Notes: a model not told the origin generated them from the letters alone. A stretch of DNA of 64,000 nt from CAWBAT01 sp046331665 (GCA_046331665.1 JAXLQK010000018.1:78283-142282); one strand, 5' to 3'. Positions 7,777 to 16,900 are shown, counted from the first letter of the stretch. Made by a program: numbers and translations.

Positions 7777-9771
7777 GTGGCCAATTTCTACGGGCTTGGC
7801 GGTCTGAATTTAAATGCCAAGGTTACGGTCCAGTCCACAACCAGCGATTCTTCGAGTCATTGGTCGATTTCAGTCGATAACCAGGCAGGGTTGGCGATTA
7901 CCGATGTTCAATTTCCGTTTGTGGTAGTTCCTTACCATCTGGCAGGGAAAGCAGGATCCGAAGCCCTTTTAAGGCCGTATCAGTCGGGGCAGCTCTTCTC
8001 ACCGCCTCAGCCGGACGATCTCGAACCCGACAGTCCGCATGCCTGGCAATTTCGGCCAGAGAATGGTGATACCAGCCATTATCCGGGCCTCACCTTCGCC
8101 CAGTTCCTGGCTTATTACAATGACCGTTCCGGCCTTCTCCTTAGCTGTCAGGATTCCTCCGGTGCCGTAAAGCTGATCAAACCTGTTCATCACCGATCCG
8201 GCGGCATTCGGCTGGGCGTTTCCCAGGTGGGGGACTGGCCGGCCAGCGGAGAGAGAACGGTCCCCTATGACGTCGTGCTCAGGACATTTACAGGGGACTG
8301 GTATGCCGCTGCCGACCTGTATCGGCAGTGGTCGTTGAAGCAGCGCTGGGCCCGAAAACCTCTATCGCAACGAGAGGATATTCCTCACTGGTTGCTGGAT
8401 TCACCGCCGCATATGATCGTGCGCATTCAGGGGCAACTCGATCACGGGCCGGCCGATCCCAACACGGAGTTTCTCCCATATCCAAAGATTATTCCCATTC
8501 TGGAAAAAATTTCGAAGCGGATCAATTCCCCGGTTGTGCCGGTGATCATGTCGTGGGAAAGACCCGGTCCCTGGATTTATCCGGATTGTTTCCCTCCGGC
8601 CGGGGGAGATGCGTCCCTCAAGGAGTTTTCCAACCTGGCCAGGGACCGTGGTTGGCATGTTGGAAGTTTCTGTAACGGAACGCGCTGGGTGACGCATCAT
8701 TATTGGAGCGGGTATGACGGGGAAAAATATTTCATTGAGAACGAAGGAGCAAAAAGCACTTGTCGCACTCATGACCAGCAGCTCTGGGAAGAAAATTGGG
8801 CCCAGACCTGGCGCCCCAGCTACGCCTCGTGCCTGGCTGTTCCGACCACCCGCAAGATTGCCCAGAATTTTGTGACCCGTCTCACCGACGACGGCCTGGA
8901 TTGGATTCAGTTTCTGGATCAAAACGTCGGCTGCTCCACGTTTCCCTGTTTTGCTGCCAACCACGGACATCCTGCGAGCCCGGGAATTTGGATGACCGCC
9001 AGCATGCAGGAATTGCTCGACTCCTTCCAGGGGATTGCCCAAGGAATCGAGAAGCAGAGCGCCGGCAAACGCAAAATCGTTTTCTCCGTTGAGACCCCAC
9101 CCAATGAGTACTTTATGCCCAATTTTCAGATTTGTGATGTCCGCGTGATTCCCCCGGGGCAAGCCGGCTTTGGGAAGCGCTTCATCCCGCTCTATCACTT
9201 CCTCTACCATGAGTTTGTGCTGATGCAGGGCGGGTTTGGCTTTGCTCCCGAACCGTATCACATGCCGATCCGCACGGCTTACAACCTGGTGGTTGGCGAG
9301 ATCCCGGGAGGGGTGGTTACCGGAGATGGCCGGCTGTTGAATCGGGATACCAACAATTGGGCGCCCTGGGATCCTCAGGTGGGAGATAACGATGATTCCC
9401 TGGAGATGCTGCGCCGGGCGGCAGCTTTGCGGCAGGGAAAAGCGAAAAATTATCTGGTCTTCGGAAGAATGCAATCTCCGGCTCATTTCGATTTATTGAA
9501 AACCATGCGCTGGCAATATGGGGGAATCGACAACCAGATCCCGGCGGTCTTTCATTCTGCCTGGCACAACCCTCAGGGGAAATTTGCGCTTGTGTTGACG
9601 AACTGGACCAAGGAAAAACAGACCGTGAAAGTGGAAGATCATCGCCTAGGCGGGCGGGTCCTGGTGTCGGAATCTCTAGCTCAGATCAAATCCGAGCCGC
9701 ACGCGGTGAGCGGGGGCAAGCTCGAGTTGCTGCTTCCTCCGTTAAGCTGTGTGCTGGTGGAAACTCAATAG
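7777..9771 (+). CDS. DUF6259 glycoside-hydrolase-like protein (main body)
   Basis: 664 residues from a GTG at 7777 that is only the first possible start in this frame, not a believable one. The true N-terminus is in the broken stretch upstream, where in-frame sequence extends back to a stop at 7687. The body shows an N-terminal beta-sandwich (residues 1-190) and a TIM-barrel part with SWERPGPWIYPDCFPP, DDGLDWIQFLDQNVGC and FSVETPPNEYF. A C-terminal all-beta domain begins around KFALVLTNWTKE. DUF6259 proteins are exported, TIM-barrel glycosidase relatives of uncharacterised specificity. The stop is 11 bp before the FAD enzyme, so the two are probably co-transcribed. Confidence 0.75.
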   Translation: MANFYGLGGLNLNAKVTVQSTTSDSSSHWSISVDNQAGLAITDVQFPFVVVPYHLAGKAGSEALLRPYQSGQLFSPPQPDDLEPDSPHAWQFRPENGDTSHYPGLTFAQFLAYYNDRSGLLLSCQDSSGAVKLIKPVHHRSGGIRLGVSQVGDWPASGERTVPYDVVLRTFTGDWYAAADLYRQWSLKQRWARKPLSQREDIPHWLLDSPPHMIVRIQGQLDHGPADPNTEFLPYPKIIPILEKISKRINSPVVPVIMSWERPGPWIYPDCFPPAGGDASLKEFSNLARDRGWHVGSFCNGTRWVTHHYWSGYDGEKYFIENEGAKSTCRTHDQQLWEENWAQTWRPSYASCLAVPTTRKIAQNFVTRLTDDGLDWIQFLDQNVGCSTFPCFAANHGHPASPGIWMTASMQELLDSFQGIAQGIEKQSAGKRKIVFSVETPPNEYFMPNFQICDVRVIPPGQAGFGKRFIPLYHFLYHEFVLMQGGFGFAPEPYHMPIRTAYNLVVGEIPGGVVTGDGRLLNRDTNNWAPWDPQVGDNDDSLEMLRRAAALRQGKAKNYLVFGRMQSPAHFDLLKTMRWQYGGIDNQIPAVFHSAWHNPQGKFALVLTNWTKEKQTVKVEDHRLGGRVLVSESLAQIKSEPHAVSGGKLELLLPPLSCVLVETQ

Positions 9772-9782
9772 AAAGGATACTC

Positions 9783-11114
9783 ATGGCTACCCCTCTCGTC
9801 GATCCTTCCCGGCAACCGGATGTTATCGTCATCGGAGGCGGCCCCGCCGGGTCCACGGTCTCCACCCTCATCGCCCAGCGCGGCTACCAGGTCGAGCTTT
9901 TTGAGCGGGAACATTTTCCCCGCTTCCATATTGGCGAATCACTGATCCCTGAGACGTATTGGGTGCTTAAGCGGCTCGGGATGCTGGAAAAGCTTCGCCA
10001 GAGCCCGTTCGTCAAGAAGCACAGTGTGCAGTTTGTCAACTCGAGCGGAAAACAGTCGGCGCCCTTTTACTTTTGGGACAACAAGCCTCATGAATGCTCA
10101 CAGACCTGGCAGGTCGTTCGCAGTGAGTTTGATTTGATGATGCTAAACAATGCCCGGGAGCGGGGCGTGAACGCCCATGAGGGTGTTCGGGTGAAAGATG
10201 TGCTCTTTGAGGGGACGCGTGCGATCGGCGTGAAGATTCAAATGGCGGACGGCTCCGAACAGGAAGTCCGCGCCCGCGCCATTGTGGATGCCAGCGGCCA
10301 GTTCGGCCTGTTGCAGAGCAAGTTTAAGTTGCGAATCTGGGATCCTATTCTCAACAAGGGAGCGATTTGGACTTATTGGCAAGGGGCTTACCGTGATAGC
10401 GGCCGGGATGAGGGGGCCACCATGGTCCTCCAGACGGCCAATCGGCAGGGGTGGTTCTGGTACATTCCGCTCCATGACGATCGCGTCAGCGTCGGAGTCG
10501 TGGCACCCTTCGACTATCTGTTTAAGGGACGCGTGAGCCACGAGCAGACCTATCAGGAGGAGGTTGAACGTTGCCCTGCCGTCAAACAGCGCGTGGCGTC
10601 AGCCCAACGGGTGACGGGATATTTCGCGACCAAAGATTATTCATACCGGGCCAAACAGTGCGCAGGCGACGGCTGGGTGACGATTGGGGATGCCTTCGGA
10701 TTTCTGGACCCGCTTTATTCGTCGGGAGTGCTTCTGGCCTTACGTTCCGGAGAGATGGCGGCCGCTGCTATTGTCGATGGACTGCAAAGCGGGGATCTCT
10801 CCGCCCGGCAGCTCGGGCGCTGGGGAGACACGTTTAACCAAGGGGTGGACAGGATGCGCCGGCTCGTTTGTGAATATTACGACGGATTTAGTTTCGGTCA
10901 GTTCGTCCGGACCTACCCTCATCTCAAGGGCACGGTCACCGACCTTCTGATCGGAGATTTGTTCACCGACAAGGTGGATACAGTCTGGGCGCCTATGGAG
11001 TCGTTGTACCCGCCCGGCAAAACCCTTCCTACATCATGGGATTCCGGAAAACCCGCGCAGGAAGCCTCGCATAAAGTCAACGAGTTGATCCTTCCCGAGG
11101 GCGTCAGGCCCTAG
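9783..11114 (+). CDS. Flavin-dependent halogenase-like FAD monooxygenase
   Basis: 443 residues, ATG preceded by GAAAGGA. It has a dinucleotide-binding GGGPAG (18-23), GESLIPETYW (51-60) typical of the flavin-dependent halogenase/geranylgeranyl-reductase branch, and GDAFGFLDPLYSSG near residue 303 (second FAD motif). WFWYIP at 224-229 matches the WxWxIP signature of flavin-dependent halogenases. Two lysines at 78-79 (FVKKHS) fall near where halogenases keep the lysine that forms the chloramine or guides HOCl. Length fits the shorter halogenases acting on phenols or carrier-bound substrates rather than the roughly 530-residue tryptophan enzymes. An FAD reductase or epoxidase role cannot be excluded. 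A convergent aromatic-acid gene block lies 22 bp downstream. Confidence 0.75.
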   Translation: MATPLVDPSRQPDVIVIGGGPAGSTVSTLIAQRGYQVELFEREHFPRFHIGESLIPETYWVLKRLGMLEKLRQSPFVKKHSVQFVNSSGKQSAPFYFWDNKPHECSQTWQVVRSEFDLMMLNNARERGVNAHEGVRVKDVLFEGTRAIGVKIQMADGSEQEVRARAIVDASGQFGLLQSKFKLRIWDPILNKGAIWTYWQGAYRDSGRDEGATMVLQTANRQGWFWYIPLHDDRVSVGVVAPFDYLFKGRVSHEQTYQEEVERCPAVKQRVASAQRVTGYFATKDYSYRAKQCAGDGWVTIGDAFGFLDPLYSSGVLLALRSGEMAAAAIVDGLQSGDLSARQLGRWGDTFNQGVDRMRRLVCEYYDGFSFGQFVRTYPHLKGTVTDLLIGDLFTDKVDTVWAPMESLYPPGKTLPTSWDSGKPAQEASHKVNELILPEGVRP

Positions 11115-11136
11115 TTGGGGAAGATTCACTAATTTC

Positions 11137-12405
11137 CTACGCGTTGTCGGGTGCTTGCGTGCCGGCAAGAACTCTCTCCTCCTCGCGTCCGTAAACCCAG
11201 TCAAAGAGCGGCAGGGCCATCACGGTGGTGGCGAGAGCCATCAGCACGAGTATGGTAAAGAGCGTCGGTGTGATGATCCCTCGCTCCAAGCCAATGTTGA
11301 GTAGGATCAACTCCATCAAACCCCGGGCATTCATCAAAGTCCCGATGGCCCTGGCATCGCGGGAGCTTTCCCCGTGCCAGCGCGCCGCCAGCCAGCAGGC
11401 GATCCCCTTTCCAGAGCAGGATGCCAAAAAGACGAGGAGGGCAATCCCCCACAGCCTTGGGGAGTTGAGCAAGTCGATGCGTGTATTTAATCCGGAATAG
11501 ACGAAATAGAGAGGCAACAGAAAATGATGGGTCATGGGTGCCAGCTTGTCTGACATTTCCCGCGAAAAGACTCCTCGAGGCATCGCAGTCCCCAGGATGA
11601 AAGCGCCAAAGACTGCGTAAATTCCAATGGCATCGGTGAACCAGGCGCTCAGCATCAGTGCAATGAGGGTGAAAGAAAACATCCGGCCACTAACTTCTTG
11701 CCGGTTCTCGGCCAATTCTCCGACGCGTCGAAACAGGCTTTTTAGCGGAAGGAAAACCATTCCCACATAGAGCAGGCCGCCCAAGGCCACCCAGATCGCC
11801 GCGCCGGGATGGCCATTGGAGCAGGACAACACAACGGCCAAAAGGCACCAGGCCATGGCATCGTCGATGGATCCCGCGGCCAGGGCCAGAGTGCCCAGGG
11901 AAGTTCCGGTCAGACCCCTTTCCCCGAGGATGCGAGCGAGAACGGGCATAGCCGTGATTGACATGGCTGCCCCCAGGAAGAAGAACCTCTGCCAGGGGGT
12001 TACATTCGACGTAAAAAATTCCTGGTGGCTGATGGGAGCAATCGCCAGCAATCCACCTAGGCAAAGTGGAGCCAAAACCCCTGCCAGGGAAACAGAAGCG
12101 GCACTGCGCAAGCGCTTGCGAATGAAGTCGGCGCGAAATTCCAGACCTACCAGAAACATGTAGAGAATCAGTCCGATCTGGCTGAGGGCGTGAAGGATTC
12201 CCATCGATTCTTTCGGGAAGACTTTGACTTGAAAAACAGGAAACAGCAGTCCGAAAAGAGAAGGTCCCAGCATGGCTCCGGCAATCATTTCTGCGACGAC
12301 TTGAGGTTGTCGGATCTTTCGTGCCACCCAACCCATGGCTCTGCAGACTGCCAGGATGAAGGCGAGTTGGAAAAAGAGTAGTGAAGAAGCGTGAAGATTA
12401 ATCAT
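11137..12405 (-). CDS. Cation:proton antiporter, CPA2 type
   Basis: 422 residues with about 12 hydrophobic segments and the CPA2 (KefB/NapA-like) features: RQPQVVAEMIAGAMLGPSLFG near the N-terminus and an AGSIDDAMAWCLLA segment carrying the Asp-Asp pair used for ion and proton exchange. It lacks the C-terminal TrkA-N (RCK) domain of KefB/KefC, so it is closer to the simple NapA/NhaA-like exchangers. It is the last gene of a minus-strand block, 31 bp after the adenylating ligase. Its place there could mean export or pH balancing for that pathway, or mere proximity. Confidence 0.85.
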   Translation of the reverse strand: MINLHASSLLFFQLAFILAVCRAMGWVARKIRQPQVVAEMIAGAMLGPSLFGLLFPVFQVKVFPKESMGILHALSQIGLILYMFLVGLEFRADFIRKRLRSAASVSLAGVLAPLCLGGLLAIAPISHQEFFTSNVTPWQRFFFLGAAMSITAMPVLARILGERGLTGTSLGTLALAAGSIDDAMAWCLLAVVLSCSNGHPGAAIWVALGGLLYVGMVFLPLKSLFRRVGELAENRQEVSGRMFSFTLIALMLSAWFTDAIGIYAVFGAFILGTAMPRGVFSREMSDKLAPMTHHFLLPLYFVYSGLNTRIDLLNSPRLWGIALLVFLASCSGKGIACWLAARWHGESSRDARAIGTLMNARGLMELILLNIGLERGIITPTLFTILVLMALATTVMALPLFDWVYGREEERVLAGTQAPDNA

Positions 12406-12436
12406 GGTGATCCATTTCTATTCCCCGCGTTCGAGC

Positions 12437-13729
12437 TTAAGTTCGTACCCAACGGTTCGCTTTCATTTCAGAGCGGGGCAGGCTCCCATGGGGAACAGGC
12501 TTTACCGGGATACGGAGGGCAAAGGCTGTGTGGAGTGCATTTTCAATCTGTCGAGCCAATTCTTCAGGATTCCTGACCTGGGAGGCTGTTTCAATGTGGA
12601 TGGTCGCCTCGGTAAGGGCGAGAGAAGACTGAACCTCAACGCGAAATTCTTCGATCCCTGGAAAGCCGTGCAGAACCTCTTCCACGGCACTCGGATGGAG
12701 GTTAACTCCCCGCACAATCATCATGTCATCGACACGTCCCAGAATTCCCCCGAGCAAGGCGAGCTCCGAAGAACCGCAGGGGCAGACCAGTTCCGGAGCT
12801 GTTTCCACCAGGTCGCCGGTCCGATAGCGAAGCAGCGGGGACCCGGTTCTGCCCAGGGAAGTCAAGACCAGTTCTCCGCGCTTCCCGTAGGCGGGTTTTT
12901 CTGCGCTGTCGGGGGCAATCACTTCCGCGATATACGCGGATTCAATGATGTGTAAGACATCCCGCCGCGCCGGACAGGCATAACTCACGGGTCCGGTTTC
13001 GGTCATGCCGTGATGGTCAACGACAACAGCTCCCGGCCAATGCGCTTCAATGCGCTTTCGCACGCCGGGCAGACTGCCTCCGGGTTCTCCGGCCACGATG
13101 ATCCGCCGAATTTTTCCAACACTCAAATCGAGGCGCTCCTTTCCGGCAACCTCGGCCAGTCGCAAGGCGTAAGTCGGAGTGCATAACAGCACGGTCATTT
13201 CATGATCGAGGATCAATCGCAAACGGGCGGCACTACTCAGCCCGCCTCCGGGAATGCTGAGACAGCCCAGGCGGGCTGCCGCTTCGAAAGCCGTCCAGAA
13301 CCCTAGAAAGGGAGCAAAGGAGAAGGCGAAAAAAAGACGGTCGCGAGCGGTGATCCCGGAGACACGATAGATTTTCTCCCAACTCTCCAGCATCCATTGC
13401 CAGCTTTCGGGAGTGTCCAGCCATTTCATGGGGGTCCCGCGGGTGGCGCTGGTTTGGCTGAGCCTTGTGTATCGCTCGAGCGGGTAGGTGAGATTCGATC
13501 CATAAGGCGGATTTTGGCGCTGGTCTTCAATCAGCTCCTGCTTGGTCGTGAACGGGACCGTTTTTCGGAAGTTGTCGAGAGTGGATATTTCCAGCGGTGG
13601 ATGGGAGGGCGATTGAAGCTTCCCGGAATAAAAGGGGTTGCCGGGAATCAATTCCGAGAAGAGAACACGAAGCTTGGAGAGCTGTTCACCTTCAATCGAG
13701 GAGCGGTCAGGGAGAGTGCTGGAATTCAT
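12437..13729 (-). CDS. PaaK-like adenylate-forming (aryl-CoA/ACP) ligase
   Basis: 430 residues starting at the ATG at 13729 (MNSSTLPDRSS); the open frame extends further back but only overlaps the thioesterase. It belongs to the phenylacetate-CoA ligase branch of ANL enzymes. RLSQTSATRGTP is the phosphate-binding loop (a variant of TSGTTG), HGMTETGPVSYACP is the A5 motif, YRTGDLV contains the ribose-binding Asp, and a C-terminal PaaK-type lid starts at GRVDDMMIVRGVNLHP. The CPCGS before the lid is also typical of PaaK. It would activate an aryl acid as the AMP ester and load it on CoA or a carrier. Start is 4 bp past the thioesterase stop, implying translational coupling. Substrate is inferred from neighbours. 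Confidence 0.82.
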   Translation of the reverse strand: MNSSTLPDRSSIEGEQLSKLRVLFSELIPGNPFYSGKLQSPSHPPLEISTLDNFRKTVPFTTKQELIEDQRQNPPYGSNLTYPLERYTRLSQTSATRGTPMKWLDTPESWQWMLESWEKIYRVSGITARDRLFFAFSFAPFLGFWTAFEAAARLGCLSIPGGGLSSAARLRLILDHEMTVLLCTPTYALRLAEVAGKERLDLSVGKIRRIIVAGEPGGSLPGVRKRIEAHWPGAVVVDHHGMTETGPVSYACPARRDVLHIIESAYIAEVIAPDSAEKPAYGKRGELVLTSLGRTGSPLLRYRTGDLVETAPELVCPCGSSELALLGGILGRVDDMMIVRGVNLHPSAVEEVLHGFPGIEEFRVEVQSSLALTEATIHIETASQVRNPEELARQIENALHTAFALRIPVKPVPHGSLPRSEMKANRWVRT

Positions 13730-13733
13730 TCGA

Positions 13734-14183
13734 CTAATCGAAAAGCTCCTTTGGAGCCAATTCAATCCTGTCCGTGATGGTGACGGGAATGGGCGTGGCC
13801 TCCATTTTTCCGGTTTCCGGATTGTGCCTGACGCAGGCGGCCACAATGTTCCCGCGGGCTACTTCCTGGACGGGTGTGGCATTGAGTTTCCGGAAAATGA
13901 AGGTGTAGACGAGGGCGCGCTCTTTTTTCTCGCGAACCAGCATTTGGATCTCAACCATGTCTTCGAAACGTAGAGGATGTTTGAAATCGCAGTCCACATG
14001 CACGCGGGGCCAGCCTACCTTGTCCTTCGTGGTTGCCGAAGGAACAATGGAGAATCCAAGCGAGCGGAAGAAGGCCGCCTCCGTTGCTTCCATGAAGTGA
14101 AAAAAATTGGAGTAGTGCATGATCCCGGCCATGTCCGTATCCGAGAATTCGACTCTGCGATTTAGCTTGAACTCGTAAGCCAC
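13734..14183 (-). CDS. 4HBT-family acyl-CoA thioesterase (hot-dog fold)
   Basis: 149 residues with a GTG start behind GGAGGATCC. The hot-dog signature EFSDTDMAGIMHYSNFFHFMEA includes the catalytic-type Asp and the MHYSNF of YbgC and 4-hydroxybenzoyl-CoA thioesterases. It would release an acyl or aroyl group from CoA or a carrier protein in the cytoplasm. It sits between a chorismate-lyase-like gene (78 bp upstream) and the adenylating ligase (4 bp downstream), which favours an aromatic thioester substrate. Confidence 0.82.
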   Translation of the reverse strand: MAYEFKLNRRVEFSDTDMAGIMHYSNFFHFMEATEAAFFRSLGFSIVPSATTKDKVGWPRVHVDCDFKHPLRFEDMVEIQMLVREKKERALVYTFIFRKLNATPVQEVARGNIVAACVRHNPETGKMEATPIPVTITDRIELAPKELFD

Positions 14184-14261
14184 GTTTCAGGATCCTCCAA
14201 CATTGTTTCTGTAACCCGGCGGCGGCCGGGCAAGGAATGTTGCCGACTGGGAGAGTCTGCT

Positions 14262-14807
14262 TCAGATTGCATCCGGAGGCAAGAGCTCCAGAATATCGGC
14301 CAGGATCTGCTGTGAGGCGTCGATCAAAACATTGCGCCGTCCGTAAAGCGGTGTCGAGTCTTTTAAGCCCAGCGCCCGTTGAATAATGAAATCAGGGGTC
14401 ACCTGGAGATAAGCAATCGGCTGACTGAGATAGGTGATCTTCGCCTCGTTCAAAATCCCGCCCAGCGGAAGTTTCCCCTGCAGAACCAGGATGCGTGCCG
14501 CCGACGGGAAATATTGAAGATGAATCTTGATGGCCCCGAATTCCACGACCTTTTTCCCGTGTTCCGTAACCAGGAGCACCTGCCGCATGTACTCGTCGCC
14601 TTGCAATTGCCGTTTCAGCAGGCGAAGCCGCAGGGGCTGTCCATGATGCTTTTCCAGGGTTCGCGTCATGTCGGATTCATGAACGAGCAAGGTTCGATAG
14701 GGCTCGGGAAGTTGCGCAGGCTCGATCGTGGTTGCGGCAGGCAAACCCACCTGATCCTGTGCATAGAATTCACTTAACGGATAGAGAAGATTAGCGGCTT
14801 CGGTCAT
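14262..14807 (-). CDS. DUF98 (Ycf21-type) chorismate-lyase-like protein
   Basis: 181 residues. The core matches the DUF98/chorismate lyase fold: RTLLVHESDMTRTLEKHHGQ, RQVLLVTEHGKKVVEFGAIKIHL, then GGILNEAKITYLSQPIAYLQV. The family includes cyanobacterial Ycf21 and mycobacterial Rv2949c, which split chorismate into pyruvate and 4-hydroxybenzoate. The conserved arginine and glutamate of the product pocket appear kept (MRQVLL; LNEAKI). It starts 7 bp after the radical SAM gene stop. With a ligase and a thioesterase downstream, production of 4-hydroxybenzoate for activation is the simplest reading. Activity itself is inferred. Confidence 0.75.
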   Translation of the reverse strand: MTEAANLLYPLSEFYAQDQVGLPAATTIEPAQLPEPYRTLLVHESDMTRTLEKHHGQPLRLRLLKRQLQGDEYMRQVLLVTEHGKKVVEFGAIKIHLQYFPSAARILVLQGKLPLGGILNEAKITYLSQPIAYLQVTPDFIIQRALGLKDSTPLYGRRNVLIDASQQILADILELLPPDAI

Positions 14808-14814
14808 AAATCAG

Positions 14815-16152
14815 TTAGGTGTAGCGAACGTTGCGATGCTGGGGCAGAAAAAACCCTGCCAGCAGACGATCCACCTGCAACAGCCCGGCTCGATTGAGCT
14901 CGATGCCTTGAGGGGTCTGGAGCAAAACCTTCTGATCCTGCAAGGAGCTCAAGGGGATTGCAAACCGCTGTCGGATATCGACGCCGAATTTTTTCTGAAA
15001 ATACGATGGCTCCACATGCCCAAGTTTCATTTGCAGAATGAATTCCCGAATCAACCGTTCTTCCTCGGTAGGCCGCAACGCACGATAAATGGGGAGTTCG
15101 CCCTTTTGCAGGCGGCCAAGATAGGAATTGAATTCGTGTTCATTTTGGAAATGGATGCCGGCGAGATAGGAGAACGACGCCACTCCCAACCCCAGGAGGT
15201 CGGCCCCATGCCAAAGTTGGTCGCGATAGACGAAGCGGGAAAGGGTGGAATTCTTGACGGCCGTGTAAGCACTGGTCACCGTGTAGCCAGCTTCTTCAAA
15301 ACGGGCGAAGGCGTAGGCAACCCAATCGCGTTTGGTTTGCCAGGAGGCGACTGGCGCTATGGTTTCTCCATGGGCGCGCATTTCCTTGGAAATGGTGGTG
15401 TTGTAAGGGATTTCCATCTGATAAATGGTGACGCTATCAGGCTCGAGGGCAATGGTTCGCCGGACGCAATCCTGCCAATTTTCCGTCGTCTCCCCAACCA
15501 TGCCGGCGATCAAGTCAATATTGACCTGCGGAAACCCCAGGGACCTGGCAAACGCGTAAGCCCGATCGATTTCCCTGGCGCCATGCGCCCGGCCATTGGT
15601 TTTGAGGATGCCTTCATCAAAATTCTCAATCCCCAAACTGAGCCGTGTGACTCCCAGATCCTTGATTACTTTCAGTTTGGCTTCCGTTAAGGTGCCCGGC
15701 TCACACTCGAAAGTGACTTCTCGGGCCTGGTCCCACGGCAATAACGTTTTCATCTCGTCGGTCAGTCGCGAAAGCTGGCGCGAGGAAAGATAAGACGGCG
15801 TTCCCCCTCCGAAGTAGACGAAATCGGGCTTCCGCCCAGCGATAAATGGCTTCTGGGAATACAGCCTCAGCTCGGCAAGGACCGCGTCGAGGTAGTGCTG
15901 AATCTCGCTTTCCCTCATGTCCGTATAGACTTTGAAGTAACAGAAATGACAGCGCTTCCGGCAAAAAGGGATGTGCAGATAAATCCCCAAAGGGATGTCA
16001 GGAGAAGGGGAGGTTCCAAGGGCCTGGGAAACCTCATGGGTATGCTCCGGCTTCCAAAAGGAGAACGGAGGATAATTGGACACAAAGTAATTTCCTTGAG
16101 TAGTCTCGCTCTCCCGTTCTGTGGGTACGGGAGAGGCTATTTCACCTGCCAT
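14815..16152 (-). CDS. HemN/HemW-like radical SAM protein
   Basis: 445 residues; the start ATG follows AGGAAA. It has the CxxxCxxC cluster motif in PFCRKRCHFCYFKVYTD, the SAM-binding GGGTPS, ECEPGT and SLGIENF segments, and a HemN C-terminal region (RLIREFILQMKLGHV). HemW and HemN differ by a few residues and many family members are methyltransferases or cyclopropanases. Here the residue after the third Cys is Tyr, not the Asp of HemW, so it is unlikely to be the housekeeping haem chaperone. It heads the minus-strand block with the DUF98 gene, so a specialised step in that pathway is possible. Confidence 0.78.
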   Translation of the reverse strand: MAGEIASPVPTERESETTQGNYFVSNYPPFSFWKPEHTHEVSQALGTSPSPDIPLGIYLHIPFCRKRCHFCYFKVYTDMRESEIQHYLDAVLAELRLYSQKPFIAGRKPDFVYFGGGTPSYLSSRQLSRLTDEMKTLLPWDQAREVTFECEPGTLTEAKLKVIKDLGVTRLSLGIENFDEGILKTNGRAHGAREIDRAYAFARSLGFPQVNIDLIAGMVGETTENWQDCVRRTIALEPDSVTIYQMEIPYNTTISKEMRAHGETIAPVASWQTKRDWVAYAFARFEEAGYTVTSAYTAVKNSTLSRFVYRDQLWHGADLLGLGVASFSYLAGIHFQNEHEFNSYLGRLQKGELPIYRALRPTEEERLIREFILQMKLGHVEPSYFQKKFGVDIRQRFAIPLSSLQDQKVLLQTPQGIELNRAGLLQVDRLLAGFFLPQHRNVRYT

Positions 16153-16489
16153 AAAAAGTTTCCTGCCTTATGCAATTTTTTACAGTCCGCGCACTCGAAG
16201 GGCCGAGCTCAACTCATATTCTACCATCTTTTGGGTGTTCACCTGAGGCGAAGTGCCCAAATGCCAGTGAGTCCAAAGACAAGACCAGAAGCGGCTTTCA
16301 ACCGGCGGTAACCGATGCCGCCGGGGCCGGAGGGTTAAGGGACGAACGGGTCCTAGAGGAAACCGCTTGAGTTGCCCCAGGCATTCTCACTCCGCTGGCA
16401 CTTCCCACACTTCCAAAATCATCTTTTCCAGACGCAGGCATCCCACGAAGTTTTCGCACCATCCAAATGGATTACGTTTTCTCGGATGA
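16153..16489. other. Intergenic region, nothing recognised
   Basis: 337 bp between divergent genes. It must hold promoters for both sides. I found no convincing -35/-10 pair and no repeat. Short open frames here do not look like proteins. Confidence 0.4.
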
Positions 16490-16900
16490 ATGAAAATGAA
16501 GACTTTGGGCCTTTGCTTAGTTTTGTGCTCGGTGGGACTGGCTGGAGAACTGATCCATACCGGAGCAAAAATTTATGTGAGCCCGACTCCGGACGACTTT
16601 GACCGTTATCTGATGGGGGAAATCCAATCCCAGGATCTTCCCATTGTCCTGGTCAGAAGCCGTGGCGAGGCAGAATTTGAGATCAGTTTGAACTCCGGCC
16701 CGAAACAAAATGATCCCAAAGCTCAATCTGTTCTTCCCGTTGGAGAAAACAAGGAGATTGAGACCCTCTCTGTCATCAACCTCAAGACGGGCCAAGTGGT
16801 TTATTCTGATACGTTTCATTTTGGGAAAGGGAAACGGGATAACAAATCTGCCTCAGAAGTTTGCGTTAAACATTTGCGAAAAGTCTTCAAAAAGCATTGA
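16490..16900 (+). CDS. Small secreted protein of unknown function
   Basis: 136 residues (or 134 from the ATG at 16496). A short signal peptide, MKMKTLGLCLVLCSVGLAG, is followed by a compact domain: KIYVSPTPDDFDRYLMGEIQSQDLPIVLV...AEFEIS, then VINLKTGQVVYSDTFHF and a basic C-terminus (VCVKHLRKVFKKH). The pattern of a regulated small alpha/beta unit resembles CsgG/LpoB-like lipoprotein domains seen in acidobacterial secreted proteins, but there is no lipobox and I do not assign a function. It stands alone on the plus strand. Confidence 0.6.
   Translation: MKMKTLGLCLVLCSVGLAGELIHTGAKIYVSPTPDDFDRYLMGEIQSQDLPIVLVRSRGEAEFEISLNSGPKQNDPKAQSVLPVGENKEIETLSVINLKTGQVVYSDTFHFGKGKRDNKSASEVCVKHLRKVFKKH

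Noticed and set aside
9783..11114. Geranylgeranyl reductase
   Set aside because: The WxWxIP motif and GESLIPETYW fit halogenase-type enzymes better; kept as an alternative only.
16170..16370. 66-codon open frame (MQFFTVRALEGPSS)
   Set aside because: No ribosome site, no family pattern, lies in a divergent promoter region.
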